A DNA stretch of 64,000 bases from Candidatus Puniceispirillum sp. (GTDB lineage Bacteria; Pseudomonadota; Alphaproteobacteria; Caedimonadales; UBA1908), in NCBI GenBank assembly GCA_013822015.1, contig PNJU01000008.1, forward strand, positions 1-64,000, in the 5' to 3' direction. Both the position numbers and the translations under genes were made by a program. This document shows, in pieces, positions 1 to 10,589 of this stretch. The stretch's first letter is position 1. Each line of letters starts with the position of its first letter. The notes under the pieces are model-generated. The model had not been told where the DNA came from and did no database searches. It saw only the letters and a list, made by a program, of their open reading frames with translations.

Positions 1-508
1 AGGACGGCGCTGCAGAAACGACTGCACTTGCGGCAATTTGATCCTCAAGCACCTTAATGGCGCTGTCAAGCTGAAGCTGCGCTCGCCTTCCGGTCGCGTG
101 CATGCGCTGTGCCCTAAGATCGGCAAGCTGATCCTCGGGTGTCTTCACGACTGGGGTAGAGGGGGCGGACGTTATTGGCGATGTAGAAGGGCTCGCAACA
201 GGGCCTGCAGGGACTGATGGCGAGGAAGAAGACGCTGGAGCAGGCGTGGTTACGGAAACTGCTGTGCCTGCGGCAATTTGATCCTCCAGCACCTTAATGG
301 CGCTGTCAAGCTGAAGCTGCGCTCGCCTTGCGGTCGCACGCGCGCGCTGTGCCCTAAGATCGGCAAGCTGATCCTCGGGTGTCTTCGTGACCATCGTCGT
401 TGCGGTGGAAGTCGCATAGGCCGCATCAGATGCTATGCCAGGCAGCGTCAAAACGCCTGAGGAGCCAAGGAGAATGAGAGAGGTAGACAGAAGAAAAGAC
501 GTGCGCAT
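1..508 (-). CDS. Partial exported repeat protein (3' end outside window)
   Basis: Open from an ATG at 508 to the window edge (169 codons seen), so the C-terminus is missing. The first ~32 residues form a signal peptide (MRTSFLLSTSLILLGSSGVL, then a stretch ending AYA). The mature part contains two near-identical ~39-residue segments starting KTPEDQLADLRAQR and ending KVLEDQIAA, separated by a Ser/Pro/Thr/Ala-rich linker; the repeat period is exactly 240 bp (80 residues). The segments are charged and helix-prone, probably coiled-coil. A GGG-containing purine stretch lies about 8 nt before the start. Exported; function not recognised. The repeats may continue beyond the window. Confidence 0.75.
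   Translation of the reverse strand, partial: MRTSFLLSTSLILLGSSGVLTLPGIASDAAYATSTATTMVTKTPEDQLADLRAQRARATARRAQLQLDSAIKVLEDQIAAGTAVSVTTPAPASSSSPSVPAGPVASPSTSPITSAPSTPVVKTPEDQLADLRAQRMHATGRRAQLQLDSAIKVLEDQIAASAVVSAAPS
29..386. repeat. Two direct repeats, ~118 bp each, 240-bp period
   Basis: Positions 29-146 and 269-386 are almost identical (a few substitutions, e.g. the third bases and a short CGTGCATG/CACGCGCG difference). The spacing is a multiple of three, so the repeats are in frame within the exported coding sequence on the minus strand. Low divergence suggests recent or concerted duplication. Confidence 0.9.
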
Positions 509-523
509 AAAGATACCCTTTTT

Positions 524-555
524 GACAGAAACACTGTCCTTTAAACATACGTTTA
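524..555. promoter_or_regulatory. Two small inverted repeats upstream of the exported repeat gene
   Basis: GACAG-AAACA-CTGTC (524-538) and TTTAAAC-ATAC-GTTTAAA (about 540-557) lie 16-50 bp before the start codon at 508. They could be operator half-sites or a 5' leader hairpin. No clear -35/-10 pair was identified, so the role is open. Confidence 0.25.
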
Positions 556-646
556 AAAGGCAAAAAGGTCAATTGAAGAAGTTTGCGCGCCAATATTGCG
601 CTGTCTTGTTTTTTTTCAACAGGTTAAGGTGCGCAACTTTTGGGAT

Positions 647-674
647 AAAAAAAGGGCCACACGGGCCCTTTTTT
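647..674. terminator. Bidirectional Rho-independent terminator
   Basis: An A-tract (647-653), GGGCC (654-658), a short loop, GGCCC (664-668) and a T-tract (669-674). It reads as a terminator on both strands. On the minus strand it sits 20 bp after the peroxiredoxin stop codon and ends the peroxiredoxin transcription unit. Confidence 0.85.
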
Positions 675-694
675 CTTGAAATTCAGGAAGGTCT

Positions 695-1228
695 TTAAGC
701 GACTTTAATGACCTTTTCGCCCTTTTTCCAGTTGCAGGGCGTGAGCTCACCAGTCTTGAAAGCCTGCAAAAGTCGCAAGATTTCATCGGCGCTGCGCCCT
801 ACACTCAGGTCGTTTACGGACACGTGACGGATGACGCCTTCTGGGTCCACGATATAAGTTGCGCGGAGGCAGACGCCTTCTTGCTTGTGCAAGATACCAA
901 GGGCTTCAGACAGGCTGCGTGTGATGTCTGACAACATGGGGTAAGGCAAGGTTTGGAGCGCCGGATGGCTGTTACGCCACGCAAGGTGGACGAACTCAGA
1001 GTCTGTGCTTAGGCCGTAAACTTGAGCGCCTTGAGCTTTAAAGTCTTCATAGAGATCCCCAAATGCCGAAATCTCCGTGGGGCACACAAAAGTAAAGTCC
1101 TTGGGCCAGAACATATATACAGCCCATGAACCTTTGTGTGAAGCGGGTGTATACGTCTCAAAAGACATGTCATTGCTTACCACACCCTTGAGGGCATAGG
1201 CGGGAAAATGATCGCCAACTGTTAACAT
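695..1228 (-). CDS. Peroxiredoxin, AhpC/TSA type
   Basis: 177 residues, full length for a thioredoxin-fold 2-Cys peroxiredoxin that reduces hydroperoxides in the cytoplasm. The peroxidatic cysteine is C49 in FTFVCPTE; the T and P of the PxxxT/SxxC region are in place. A C-terminal cysteine (C165 in TPCNWKKGE) matches the resolving position of AhpC proteins that work with an AhpD-like partner, as in mycobacteria, rather than with AhpF; no ahpD or ahpF is visible here. Start supported by GAAGGAGA about 8 nt upstream. It follows the nitronate monooxygenase gene by 18 bp and is the last gene before the terminator at 647-674, so it is probably read from the rimP-pnp operon or a local promoter. Confidence 0.93.
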   Translation of the reverse strand: MLTVGDHFPAYALKGVVSNDMSFETYTPASHKGSWAVYMFWPKDFTFVCPTEISAFGDLYEDFKAQGAQVYGLSTDSEFVHLAWRNSHPALQTLPYPMLSDITRSLSEALGILHKQEGVCLRATYIVDPEGVIRHVSVNDLSVGRSADEILRLLQAFKTGELTPCNWKKGEKVIKVA

Positions 1229-1246
1229 CGTGTGTCTCCTTCTTTT

Positions 1247-2656
1247 CTATTTGCCTGTCTGTATACGGTCGACAAGCTGGGCCACCGTTGGGATAAAACC
1301 ATCCCGGTAAAAAGGATCTTTGCCAAAGCGGTAGGCGTTATGACCCGCAAACATCAGATGATGCTCTACATTTCCGCCGTGGGCAATCTCTTGAAGGGAT
1401 TTTTGGATACAGAAAGAGCGCGGATCCGCTTTCTTGCCCGTATTAAAGGGCTCATGCTGGCTCCAGTTACTGAAGCGGCAAGCACTTAGGCAGCCCATGC
1501 AGTCAATCTGGTCTTGACGAATTTCACGCGCCTTGGAGGGCGTGACAAACACCAAAGTGGAATCAGGGGAGCGCAGGGTTTCTGTATACCCCATCTCTAA
1601 CCAGATCTTGGCCTTTTCACGGTCCGCCATGGTGAGAAACAGCTTGCGTCCACGCACACCCGTTAAAAACTCGGCGCAGTGATCGCCCACGGGTTCCGTT
1701 GTATAGGCCAGTTGACGCTGAGAGCGCTCAATGAGCTCATTCAAGAACGCATTGCGCACACCCGACGAGTAAAAGCCCGTTGGTGAGAATTGATTGAGGT
1801 ACACGTCACCTTCTTCAATGGCCAGAAGACGCTGCTTCCACTGGGTAGAAATGGGGCTTTCCTGGGTGAGAAGCGGACGTGTGCCAAATTGAAATGCAAT
1901 GGGACCAAGCTCAGGATTATCGATCCAGTCGGACCATTCCTCAAGCCACCACACACCGCCCGCCATGATAATGGGGGTAGCGCCAAGGCCAAACTCAACC
2001 ATCAAGTCCCGTAGGGCCTTCACACGCGCGTAAGGAGGCTCAGGCTGCCTGGGGTTTTCGGCTGTGGACAGGCCATTGTGCCCGCCCGCAAGCCAAGGAT
2101 CCTCATAAACAACACCGCCAAGGGTCTGGGGGAACTTATGGAAGCTACGCTTCCACAGCGCCCGGAAGGCTCTGGCGGAGGACACGATTGGATAGGTGTA
2201 AACGCCGTGACCGGCTGCGATTTCCGCAAGGCGGTAGGGCATCCCTGCCCCGCACGTCACGCCGTGAATAAGGCCCTTGGCACCCCTAAGAACACCTTCT
2301 AAAATAGGCTCACATCCGCCCATTTCCCAGAGCACATTCATGTGAATGCGCCCGTGCCCTGAGGCAGTCTCATGGGCAATGCGGGCCTGGGTGATGCCTC
2401 CTTCAATACCATAGGCAATGAGCTCATCGTGTCGCTCACGCCTGGTCTTACCACGGTAGACCTGGCGAATAATGGTGCCGTCCGCCTCATAGGTGTCGGC
2501 GTTCACGGCTGAGAATGTTCCCACACCGCCTGCCCTGGCCCACGCTCCTGCGCTTTGGCCATTGGACACTGCCACACCCTTGCCCCCCTCAACGAGGGGC
2601 AGGACGTCGGCACCAGATACGCGCATGGATGAAAGAGGCTTCATGGTGTTAGGCAC
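1247..2656 (-). CDS. Nitronate monooxygenase / 2-nitropropane dioxygenase-like flavoprotein
   Basis: 469 residues resembling the NPD (2-nitropropane dioxygenase-like) TIM-barrel flavoproteins. Supporting features are an early glycine-rich [16 protein letters not shown] stretch, [13 protein letters not shown] in the middle and [17 protein letters not shown] where the FMN phosphate is normally held. A C-terminal cysteine cluster (CMGCLSAC) is an extension beyond the core barrel and could bind metal. The GTG at 2656 overlaps the end of pnp by 8 bp; an ATG at 2644, just after the pnp stop, is an equally possible start, and neither has an ideal ribosome binding site. Translational coupling to pnp is likely. 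The substrate is not predictable from sequence. Confidence 0.8.
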   Translation of the reverse strand: MPNTMKPLSSMRVSGADVLPLVEGGKGVAVSNGQSAGAWARAGGVGTFSAVNADTYEADGTIIRQVYRGKTRRERHDELIAYGIEGGITQARIAHETASGHGRIHMNVLWEMGGCEPILEGVLRGAKGLIHGVTCGAGMPYRLAEIAAGHGVYTYPIVSSARAFRALWKRSFHKFPQTLGGVVYEDPWLAGGHNGLSTAENPRQPEPPYARVKALRDLMVEFGLGATPIIMAGGVWWLEEWSDWIDNPELGPIAFQFGTRPLLTQESPISTQWKQRLLAIEEGDVYLNQFSPTGFYSSGVRNAFLNELIERSQRQLAYTTEPVGDHCAEFLTGVRGRKLFLTMADREKAKIWLEMGYTETLRSPDSTLVFVTPSKAREIRQDQIDCMGCLSACRFSNWSQHEPFNTGKKADPRSFCIQKSLQEIAHGGNVEHHLMFAGHNAYRFGKDPFYRDGFIPTVAQLVDRIQTGK

Positions 2657-4793
2657 CCATCTCGGCGTCAGCTGCCTTGGCTGTCACCTCAAGGGCAGCG
2701 CCCGTTTCTTGGTCCACAACCTTCATGCTGAGCTTTGCCTTGCCACGATCATCAAAGCCAAGAAGCTTGACAAAAACGCTGTCGCCAAGCTTGACCACGT
2801 CTTCTGTCTTCTCAACACGCGCTGAGGCCAGCTGGCTGATGTGCACAAGACCTGAGCGTGTACCGCAATAGTCAACAAAGGCACCAAATTCCATGATCTT
2901 TACGACCTTGGCTGGATAGATTTGTCCAATCTCTGGCTCCATGGTCAGGTTACGAATGATGCCGATGGCTTCATCGATGCTCTTTTGATTCGGACCAGAT
3001 ACTTCAATGCGTCCATCCTCAGAGATGTCGATCTTGGTTTTTGTGGTCTCGGTAATCTCACGGATCACTTTTCCGCCCGAACCAATCACATCACGGATCT
3101 TATCCTTGTTGATTTGGATGGTCTCAATACGCGGTGCGTTCTCACGCACGTCTTGGCGCGAACCGGTCAAAGCCTTAGCCATTTCACCAAGGATATGTAG
3201 ACGGCCGTCCTTTGCCTGGGACAAAGCAACATCCATGATTTCCTTGGTAATTCCTGTGACCTTGATATCCATTTGGAGCGCAGTCACGCCTTCACTTGTG
3301 CCAGCAACCTTAAAGTCCATGTCACCCAGGTGATCCTCATCACCCAAAATGTCGGACAGAACTGCGTAATCCTTGCCGTCAAGAATGAGGCCCATGGCAA
3401 TACCCGCAACTGGGCTCGTCAAAGGCACACCCGCGTCCATCATGGCCAAAGAGCCACCGCACACCGTTGCCATGGAAGACGATCCATTGGACTCCGTGAT
3501 CTCAGAGACCACACGCATGGTGTAGGGGAAGGCTTCCTTTGCAGGCACGAGGGGATTGAGCGCACGCCAGGCAAGCTTACCGTGACCGATTTCACGGCGA
3601 CCCGGGCCACTCATGCGTCCAACCTCTCCCACAGAGAAAGGTGGGAAGTTATAGTGGAGCATGAAGCGTGAACGGTACTCACCCTCAAGGGCGTCAATGA
3701 TTTGCTCGTCTTGGGTGGTACCAAGGGTTGCCACCACAAGGGCTTGGGTCTCGCCACGCGTGAAAAGCGCGCTTCCGTGGGCGCCAGGCAGGAAGCCAAC
3801 TTCGCACTCAATGGGACGCACTGTTACAAGGTCACGTCCATCAATGCGACGCTTTGTCTTGATGATGTCACCGCGCACAACGTCTTGCTCAAGCTTCTTG
3901 AAAAGCTTGGACAGGTGTGTCTCGGCAACATCTGGGAAGGCACTAGCCAGGGCTTCCATGGCACGGGCGCGCACGGCGTCCACTGCTGCGTAACGCAGCT
4001 TCTTTTGGGTGTTGGCGTAGGCGGTGCGCAGATCTGCCTCAAAATCACTTTTGAGAATCTTAATAATAGCTGCGTCCTCGGGGTGCGCCTCAATAACGTC
4101 CCAAGCTTCGTTCCCGACTTCTTTGGCGAGCTCTTCAATGGCCTTGATCACAACCTGCATCGCGTCATGACCGAAGACAACAGCGCCCAGCATCACTTCT
4201 TCGCTGAGCTCTTTCGCCTCGGACTCAACCATCATCACGCCGTCCTGTGTGCCTGCCACAACCAGATCAAGGGCAGACTCAGGAAGGTCGTCATAGGTGG
4301 GATTCAAAACGTAATCGCCGTCCTGGTAACCCACGCGCGCAGCCGCCAATGGACCATGACAAGGGATACCGGAAATAGCTAGAGCTGCGGAGGCACCAAT
4401 AATGGCCACCACATCAGGATCGTTCTCAAGATCATGGCTCAAAAGCGTACAAACGATCTGAGTCTCATTCACAAAACGTTCATGGAAAAGAGGGCGCAGT
4501 GGACGGTCAATCAAGCGTGATGTAAGCACTTCTTTTTCACTGGGCTTGCCTTCGCGCTTAAAAAAGCCACCGGGAATTTTACCAGCGGCGAATGCCTTTT
4601 CTTGGTAGTGTACCGTCAAGGGGAAGAAGTCCAGGCCCACTTTTGGTGAGCGCTCTGCCACAACCGTACACAAAACCGTTGTCTGACCATAGGTGGCCAC
4701 AACCGACCCACTTGCTTGTCGCGCGACTTTACCTGTCTCCAGGGTCAGGGTGCGTCCTCCCCACTCAATTTCTTTTTTGTGAATTTTAAACAT
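2649..4793 (-). CDS. pnp: Polyribonucleotide nucleotidyltransferase (PNPase)
   Basis: 714 residues, the usual length. Two RNase PH-like domains (about 1-230 and 310-550) flank a helical linker, followed by a KH domain with the GSGGK loop ([15 protein letters not shown]) and an S1 domain ([18 protein letters not shown]). The second core carries the catalytic acidic segment [13 protein letters not shown]. It degrades RNA 3' to 5' phosphorolytically and is the core of the degradosome-like machinery. It lies downstream of rpsO with a hairpin in the 85-bp gap, the classic rpsO-pnp order in which expression is often controlled by processing of that leader. Confidence 0.98.
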   Translation of the reverse strand: MFKIHKKEIEWGGRTLTLETGKVARQASGSVVATYGQTTVLCTVVAERSPKVGLDFFPLTVHYQEKAFAAGKIPGGFFKREGKPSEKEVLTSRLIDRPLRPLFHERFVNETQIVCTLLSHDLENDPDVVAIIGASAALAISGIPCHGPLAAARVGYQDGDYVLNPTYDDLPESALDLVVAGTQDGVMMVESEAKELSEEVMLGAVVFGHDAMQVVIKAIEELAKEVGNEAWDVIEAHPEDAAIIKILKSDFEADLRTAYANTQKKLRYAAVDAVRARAMEALASAFPDVAETHLSKLFKKLEQDVVRGDIIKTKRRIDGRDLVTVRPIECEVGFLPGAHGSALFTRGETQALVVATLGTTQDEQIIDALEGEYRSRFMLHYNFPPFSVGEVGRMSGPGRREIGHGKLAWRALNPLVPAKEAFPYTMRVVSEITESNGSSSMATVCGGSLAMMDAGVPLTSPVAGIAMGLILDGKDYAVLSDILGDEDHLGDMDFKVAGTSEGVTALQMDIKVTGITKEIMDVALSQAKDGRLHILGEMAKALTGSRQDVRENAPRIETIQINKDKIRDVIGSGGKVIREITETTKTKIDISEDGRIEVSGPNQKSIDEAIGIIRNLTMEPEIGQIYPAKVVKIMEFGAFVDYCGTRSGLVHISQLASARVEKTEDVVKLGDSVFVKLLGFDDRGKAKLSMKVVDQETGAALEVTAKAADAEMGA

Positions 4794-4843
4794 ATATACT
4801 TATTCCTTTGTGAAAGTGCCCCTGATGAGGCCCTAAGAGGCAA

Positions 4844-4864
4844 GAGCTCCCCGGTGAGGGAGCC
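4844..4864 (-). terminator. Hairpin between rpsO and pnp
   Basis: GCTCCC (4846-4851) pairs with GGGAGC (4858-4863) around a 6-nt loop, 15 bp after the rpsO stop. There is no long U-tract on the minus strand, so it may be a partial terminator or an RNA-processing site, as known for the rpsO-pnp junction in other proteobacteria. Confidence 0.5.
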
Positions 4865-4878
4865 CTTTGATGTCTGGT

Positions 4879-5148
4879 CTAGTGGCGCAGACCAAGGCGC
4901 TTAATCAATGCTTCGTAGCGTGCCACGTCCTTGCCCTTAACATAGGCAAGCAGCTTGCGGCGTTGGTTTACCATCATTAGAAGGCCACGGCGTGAGTGGT
5001 TATCCTTCTTGTGTGACTTGAAATGCTCAGTCAAGTTGCGAATACGCTCGGTCAAAACTGCAACCTGAACCTCTGGAGAACCTGTGTCTCCCTCTTTTGT
5101 TGCGTATTCTTTAATCAAAGCTTGTTTTCTATCTGCCAGAATCGACAT
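4879..5148 (-). CDS. rpsO: 30S ribosomal protein S15
   Basis: 89 residues, the family length. Contains the conserved S15 core: [20 protein letters not shown] near the N-terminus, [19 protein letters not shown] in the middle and [20 protein letters not shown] at the end. Binds 16S rRNA at the central three-way junction early in 30S assembly. It lies 15 bp downstream of truB in the same operon. Confidence 0.99.
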   Translation of the reverse strand: MSILADRKQALIKEYATKEGDTGSPEVQVAVLTERIRNLTEHFKSHKKDNHSRRGLLMMVNQRRKLLAYVKGKDVARYEALIKRLGLRH

Positions 5149-5163
5149 CGTCTTTCTCTCCTT

Positions 5164-6075
5164 TTAATACATTAAAATGCGACGGGGTTTGACGACTCCT
5201 CCCGCCAGCGTTGCCAGGGCAAATATAAGGCCACTGTCACTTTTACACACAACCTCCTGCGCGTCAGCGCAAGGGTCAATGCCCCTCTCCCCAAGGGCCT
5301 TTGTCACACAAAGGGCTTGGCCTGCCATCAGTTTTTTTTCATCACTGTCGGCAAAGGAGAGGGCCGGGATGTCGTCCAGCACACACTCCAAAGAGCGAAC
5401 ATACTCTCTTATTAAGTCTATCTGCGGTAAAATTTCAAGCTTTTCTATTGAGAGAGCGTCTTTTTCTGTGAAGGGACCCACCTGGGTACGGCGAATATGA
5501 CGGGCATGTCCACAGCTTCCAAGGTGCTTTGCCAGATCCCGGGCGAGGGAACGCACGTAAAAGCCAGCACCGCATGTGACCTCAAGGGTACTCACATCCC
5601 CCTGGGTTTTCACAAGACGCAGACATGAGACGTGAACGCGGCGCGCAGCAAGCTCTGGTGCGACGCCGGCTCTGGCCAACGCATAGGCGCGCTTGCCCTC
5701 AACAAAGATGGCGCTATAGATGGGTGGGATTTGATCATAGTCCCCCGTGAAGTGCTCTAGGGCCGCCTCAATTTGGGTGGGCGTTGGTCGCACCGGTGAG
5801 GTTTCAACCACCTCGCCTTCCATATCGTCCGTGGTGCGCGCCTCACCCCACATAAGCTCAAAGGTATAGGTCTTTGTGTCCGTGGCGATATAGGAGATGG
5901 CTTTGGTGGCTTCTCCCAGCGCCAACGGCAAAATGCCCGATGCCTGGGGATCGAGAGTCCCTGCGTGCCCGACTTTGAGTTTTCGGCCAAAGCGCCAGCG
6001 CACCTTGGCCACAAGGGCCGCCGATGACAGGCCCTCCGGCTTATCAAGAATCAAAAAGCCGCGGGTCAGGGTCAT
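5164..6075 (-). CDS. truB: tRNA pseudouridine(55) synthase
   Basis: 303 residues. The catalytic motif GHAGTLDPQASGILP places the nucleophile at D42. Further TruB hallmarks are KTYTFELMWGEARTTDDMEG, a YDQIPPIYSAIFVEGKRAY segment and AGFYVRSLARDLAKHLG. Converts U55 of the tRNA T-loop to pseudouridine. The ATG overlaps the rbfA stop (ATGA at 6072-6075), so translation of the two is coupled. A C-terminal PUA-like region follows residue ~240. Confidence 0.97.
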   Translation of the reverse strand: MTLTRGFLILDKPEGLSSAALVAKVRWRFGRKLKVGHAGTLDPQASGILPLALGEATKAISYIATDTKTYTFELMWGEARTTDDMEGEVVETSPVRPTPTQIEAALEHFTGDYDQIPPIYSAIFVEGKRAYALARAGVAPELAARRVHVSCLRLVKTQGDVSTLEVTCGAGFYVRSLARDLAKHLGSCGHARHIRRTQVGPFTEKDALSIEKLEILPQIDLIREYVRSLECVLDDIPALSFADSDEKKLMAGQALCVTKALGERGIDPCADAQEVVCKSDSGLIFALATLAGGVVKPRRILMY

Positions 6076-6479
6076 TCGTTCTCTGGCGAAACGGGCCCCA
6101 AATCTTGGGCAACCTTTTCTGAATGGAAAAGAGCTTCAAGGGCGAGGGATTTTTGCAGGGTCTCATCCAGGGCAAAAATGATCTTTGGCACGTACTTTAT
6201 GCTAAGGGACTTTGCAACAAGGGTACGGAAATAAGGCGCTTTTTCCTTGAGAGCCGCCAGGACTTGGGCGTTGTCTCCGCCGCCCAGAAGCGTGAAGAAC
6301 ACCTTGGCTTGCTTCAGGTCGGGACTTGCGTCCACCCGTGTCAGGGTCACAGTCACCTGAGCCAGGACCGATCCGTAAAAATCATCACGGGACAGGGAAC
6401 TGGCAAGCAGGTGGCGGATTTCCTCCGCCACCTTGCGTTGTCTTTGTGAGGGACCTTGGGGTCCAGTCTTCTTTTGCAT
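6072..6479 (-). CDS. rbfA: 30S ribosome-binding factor A
   Basis: 135 residues from ATG 6479 (MQKKTGPQGPSQRQRK). An upstream in-frame start would overlap infB and add 17 residues with no family support. KH-like fold features: RKVAEEIRHLLASSL, VTVTLTRVDASPDLKQAKVF and PKIIFALDETLQKSLALEAL. Assists 16S rRNA 5'-end maturation and cold adaptation. Sits 11 bp after infB and overlaps truB by 4 bp. Ends with TGA, showing that UGA acts as a normal stop in this genome. Confidence 0.95.
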   Translation of the reverse strand: MQKKTGPQGPSQRQRKVAEEIRHLLASSLSRDDFYGSVLAQVTVTLTRVDASPDLKQAKVFFTLLGGGDNAQVLAALKEKAPYFRTLVAKSLSIKYVPKIIFALDETLQKSLALEALFHSEKVAQDLGPVSPENE

Positions 6480-6490
6480 TGTGATATCTC

Positions 6491-9001
6491 TTAGTCCAAG
6501 GTCCTTGCGATTTCTTCCACCTCGAAGCACTCAATGATGTCCCCTTCACGCACATCCTGGGCGCCGTCGAAGGTGATACCACACTCATAGCCTTCCTTGG
6601 CTTCTTTGATTTCGTCTTTGAAGCGTTTCAGGCTGCGCAGAACCGTATCATGGATCACCATGCTGTCACGCACCAAGCGCACACGGGCGCCGCGCTTGAC
6701 AAGACCCTGGGTTACATAGCAACCAGCAACCTTGCCCACCTTTGTGATGTTAAAGACCTGGCGTACAGCTGCGCTGCCCAGATACTTCTCACGCAACGTT
6801 GGTGCAAGAAGACCACCCATAAGGGCCTTCATGTCATCAAGGACGTCATAAATAATAGAGTAATAACGAATCTCCACCTGATCCCTGGCCGCAAGTTCCC
6901 TTGCTTGTGGGTTGGCACGTACGTTAAAGCCCACAACAAGACCATTGGATGCAGACGCCAGCGACACGTCGCTTTCGTTAATGCCGCCCACACCTGTGTG
7001 AAGGAAACGCACACGCACTTCCTCGGTCTCCAGGCGCTGCAGGCTTCCCATGATGGCCTCAACGGACCCTTGCACGTCGGATTTAATCACAAGTGCAAGT
7101 TCCTTAAGGGTTTCGGCAGCGGCCGCACCCTGCATAAGGTGCTGCATGGTTGCCTTGCGCACTTGCGCGGCTTTGGCCTCCTTGCGGCGATGGAGACGAT
7201 AGTCCGCAATCTCACGGGCGCGTGCTTCGTTTTCAACGACGATAAACTCTTCACCAGGTGTTGGCGCACCGCCAAAGCCCAAAATCTCAACGGGCTGCGA
7301 AGGCGTACCTTGGGTCAAGCGCGCGCCGTGGTGGTCAATGAGGGCACGCACGCGTCCCCACTCGCTGCCGGCAACAAAGATGTCGCCAACCTTAAGTGTC
7401 CCTTGTTGCACAAGGATCGTGGCCACAGGTCCCCTACCCGCTTCAACCTTGGACTCAATGACGATGCCCTTGGCTGTGCGGTTGGGGTTGGCCTTGAGAT
7501 CCATGATCTCAGCTTGGAGCATGACGCCCTCAAGCAGCTTGTCCAAATTCAAAGACTTCTTAGCAGAAACCTCCACGGTCATCACGTCACCACCCATCTC
7601 CTCAACAACAAGTTCATGTTGCAAAAGAGCTTGGCGTACGCGGTCGGCATTTGCCTCGGGCTTGTCCATCTTGTTAATGGCAACAATAATAGGCACACCA
7701 GCCGCTTTGGCGTGGTGGATGGCCTCAACTGTTTGCTCCATGATGCCGTCGTCCGCCGCCACCACCAAAATGACGATGTCTGTCACGTTGGCGCCTCTAG
7801 AGCGCATTTGGGTAAAAGCCGCGTGACCTGGCGTGTCAATGAAGGTTACAAGGCGTCCCTTAGGGTCCTTAACCTGGTACGCGCCAATGTGTTGGGTGAT
7901 ACCGCCGGCCTCGGACGAGACAACGTCCGTGGCGCGCAGGGCGTCCAAAAGAGAGGTTTTACCATGGTCAACGTGACCCATCACCGTCACGACCGGCGGG
8001 CGTGGCATGTAATCTTCAGGGGTATCTGTGACCTCACCAAGACCTTCCACGATATCATCCATGGAGACTTTCTTTGCCGTGTGACCAAACTCTGTCACAA
8101 CAAGCTCCGCCGTCTCTGCGTCCAGGCTTTGGTTAATGGTGGTCATCATGCCCATGGACATGAGGAACTTAATGACTTCGGCTGCACGAATGGCCATACG
8201 GTTGGAAAGCTCTCCCACAGTGATGGCTTCGGGAATAATCACCTCGCGCGCACTGACCTTGGCCTCCTGTGCCACAGGCTGATGCTTGCGCTTGGGTGCA
8301 CGGCGTCCACCAAAGTGGCGCCCAGGTAGGCCCTCTTCAGCGCCCAGGGCGTCCTCATAGGAAATTTGATGAAGCTGTTGACGGGTTTTGTGACGCTTGG
8401 CAGAGGACGTCGTGCTGGCGGCAGCTGGTGCCACCTTGCGGGACTCACCCTTTGCTGGAATGGCCTTTTTAGGGGCTTCCTCATCGGTGTCTTCGTCTTC
8501 TGAACGTTTCACAGGAGGACGCCCCTTCTTAAGGGCAGCCTCTAGGGAAATACCCTTGGGCGTTTCCTCAGCCACAACGGACTTACTTTGTGCAAGCACA
8601 CGCAGCTCTTCCGCCTCGCGTTTGCGCATCTCTTCACGCTCTCTCTCAAGGCGTGTGGCCTCTTCCTCGCGGGAGCGGCGCTCTTGTTCAAGGCCTTCAA
8701 CATCATTCTTCTTGCGTTGAAGCTCTGCCTCATACACATGGGCCTGCTCTTGAGCCTGCTTGAGGGCACGCACACGTGACTCCCACTCGGCCTCGGAAAG
8801 GCCTCCCGGGCGCCCTGATGCGCCGCCTTGGCCACCTTCGGCACGCTTGCGCTTCACCTCTACCTCGACGGTGCGGGTGCGCCCATGGGAGAAACTCTGT
8901 CGAATTTGGCCACCACCGTCGGGCTTTTTCAAAGAGAGCTTCTTCCCAGAAAGACTCAAGGTCTTTTTCTTGTCTTGATCATTTCCGTTGTCCGTTGTCA
9001 T
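6491..9001 (-). CDS. infB: Translation initiation factor IF-2
   Basis: 836 residues. N-terminal IF2-associated basic segment (residues 1-60), then a long charged Glu/Arg/Lys-rich coiled region (about 70-140) and a linker. The IF2_N helix bundle lies near 255-310. The GTPase domain has G1 GHVDHGKTS (342-350), G3 DTPGHAAF and G4 NKMDKP. Beta-barrel domains and the C-terminal fMet-tRNA-binding domain follow. Delivers initiator tRNA to the 30S subunit. It follows nusA by only 58 bp; the small ylxR gene often found between nusA and infB is absent. Confidence 0.98.
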   Translation of the reverse strand: MTTDNGNDQDKKKTLSLSGKKLSLKKPDGGGQIRQSFSHGRTRTVEVEVKRKRAEGGQGGASGRPGGLSEAEWESRVRALKQAQEQAHVYEAELQRKKNDVEGLEQERRSREEEATRLEREREEMRKREAEELRVLAQSKSVVAEETPKGISLEAALKKGRPPVKRSEDEDTDEEAPKKAIPAKGESRKVAPAAASTTSSAKRHKTRQQLHQISYEDALGAEEGLPGRHFGGRRAPKRKHQPVAQEAKVSAREVIIPEAITVGELSNRMAIRAAEVIKFLMSMGMMTTINQSLDAETAELVVTEFGHTAKKVSMDDIVEGLGEVTDTPEDYMPRPPVVTVMGHVDHGKTSLLDALRATDVVSSEAGGITQHIGAYQVKDPKGRLVTFIDTPGHAAFTQMRSRGANVTDIVILVVAADDGIMEQTVEAIHHAKAAGVPIIVAINKMDKPEANADRVRQALLQHELVVEEMGGDVMTVEVSAKKSLNLDKLLEGVMLQAEIMDLKANPNRTAKGIVIESKVEAGRGPVATILVQQGTLKVGDIFVAGSEWGRVRALIDHHGARLTQGTPSQPVEILGFGGAPTPGEEFIVVENEARAREIADYRLHRRKEAKAAQVRKATMQHLMQGAAAAETLKELALVIKSDVQGSVEAIMGSLQRLETEEVRVRFLHTGVGGINESDVSLASASNGLVVGFNVRANPQARELAARDQVEIRYYSIIYDVLDDMKALMGGLLAPTLREKYLGSAAVRQVFNITKVGKVAGCYVTQGLVKRGARVRLVRDSMVIHDTVLRSLKRFKDEIKEAKEGYECGITFDGAQDVREGDIIECFEVEEIARTLD

Positions 9002-9059
9002 CTCTTACCCCTACAGCGTGTGTGTCTTCATTCGTATATACCGTACTTTTGACAAAGGC

Positions 9060-10568
9060 TCACTCGTTTTCTTCTGAAAACCAGTGCTCTCTTGCCTTCA
9101 AAATCATTGAACTAGCTGCCGTCTGTGACAAATGAGGGCAAATCTCGCGCAACTCATCCACGGACAAGTCGGCAAAATCATCCAGCGTTTTCACGCCGTT
9201 CTCACCAAGCTTGACGACCACGTCGGCCGCAAGCCCATCAAAAGATGACAAGCTACTATCAATACCCAGCGTTTTCATGCGGGCAGCTAAGCGTTTATTT
9301 TCCTTATCCATGAAGATCTTTGCGCGATTTTGCAGCTCGGCCGCAATCTCTTCTTCAAAACCTTCAATGGTCATAAGCTCCGTCAAGCTTGCCTCGACCA
9401 CATCGCGGGCATGCTCATATCCTTCCGCCACAAGCAGGTGAGCGATCACATCGTCCACATCGAGAGCTTCCGTAAAGTGCGCGACCTGCGCCTTTGTCTG
9501 GGTGTTGCGTCGCTCTGTGGCAATGGTCTCGGACAAAATGTCAATGTGCCAGCCCGTGAGATCACTGGCCAGGCGTACGTTTTGACCACGCCTGCCAATG
9601 GCAAGGCTGAGTTGATCATCGGGCACGATGACCTCAACGCGCTGGGTATCTTCATCCAGGAACACCTTCGCCACTTCCGCGGGCACAAGGGCATTCACCA
9701 CAAAGATCGCAGGGTTTGAGGACCAGGGAATAATATCCACCTTCTCGCCCTGAAGCTCATTCACAATGACCTGTACGCGGCTACCACGCATACCCACGCA
9801 GGCCCCAATGGGATCAAGGGTGGGGTCAGCGGCGTAAACGGCCATCTTCGCGCGGCTACCAGGATCACGGGCAACGGCCTTCACCTCAATATCACCGTCA
9901 TAAATCTCGGGCACTTCTTGTTGGAAGAGCTTGGCCATAAAGTGGGGGTGTGAGCGTGACAGGAAGACTTGGGAGCCACGTGGCTCGCGCCTCACGTCCA
10001 TGACATAGGCCTTCACACGGTCACCGGGACGGAACATCTCGCGCGGAATCTGTTGATCGCGCATGATGATGGCTTCTGTGCGCCCTAAATCCACAATGAT
10101 ATTACCGAACTCAACACGCTTAACTTGACCGCTGACGATGTCACCAATGCGGTTTTGATACTCTTCATACTGGCGCTGACGCTCAGCCTCACGCACCTTT
10201 TGGAAGATGACTTGCTTGGCTGTTTGCGCCGCCACACGGCCAAAGTCCACAGGAGGCAAGGGATCAATGATGAACTCACCCACGGTAATGTCGGGGCGCA
10301 CTTTTTGCGCTTCCGCAAGATCCAGCTGGGTCATGTCGTTTTCGACCTCGTCCACAACTTCATGGTAAAGGGCCAGGCTCACCTCACCGGTCTTACGGTC
10401 GATGTGGGCACGAATGTCGCGCTCCATGCCATAGCGGGTGCGGCTGGCTTTTTGGATGGCAAGCTCCATGGCCTCCAGCACTTCTTCGCGATCAATCCCC
10501 TTTTCACGGGCAACGGTATCCGCCATTTCCAGAAGTTCTGTGCGCATCATTGTATTGCTTTGAGACAT
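9060..10568 (-). CDS. nusA: Transcription termination/antitermination protein NusA
   Basis: 502 residues. An N-terminal RNA-polymerase-binding domain (about 1-130), S1 domain (GDIVSGQVKRVEFGNIIVDLG), and two KH domains (GACVGMRGSRVQVIVNEL and LAIGRRGQNVRLASDLTGW) are all present. Two C-terminal helical acidic repeats follow: DVDDVIAHLLVAEGYEHAR and LAADVVVKLGENGVKTLDD. Modulates pausing, termination and antitermination. Starts 21 bp after rimP, the conserved rimP-nusA order. Confidence 0.98.
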   Translation of the reverse strand: MSQSNTMMRTELLEMADTVAREKGIDREEVLEAMELAIQKASRTRYGMERDIRAHIDRKTGEVSLALYHEVVDEVENDMTQLDLAEAQKVRPDITVGEFIIDPLPPVDFGRVAAQTAKQVIFQKVREAERQRQYEEYQNRIGDIVSGQVKRVEFGNIIVDLGRTEAIIMRDQQIPREMFRPGDRVKAYVMDVRREPRGSQVFLSRSHPHFMAKLFQQEVPEIYDGDIEVKAVARDPGSRAKMAVYAADPTLDPIGACVGMRGSRVQVIVNELQGEKVDIIPWSSNPAIFVVNALVPAEVAKVFLDEDTQRVEVIVPDDQLSLAIGRRGQNVRLASDLTGWHIDILSETIATERRNTQTKAQVAHFTEALDVDDVIAHLLVAEGYEHARDVVEASLTELMTIEGFEEEIAAELQNRAKIFMDKENKRLAARMKTLGIDSSLSSFDGLAADVVVKLGENGVKTLDDFADLSVDELREICPHLSQTAASSMILKAREHWFSEENE

Positions 10569-10589
10569 GATCCTTGATTCCTCCTCGTC

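Noticed and set aside
6650-8329. 559-codon open frame on the plus strand
   Set aside because: It lies fully antisense to infB, whose protein is complete and conserved; the long frame follows from codon bias of the real gene.
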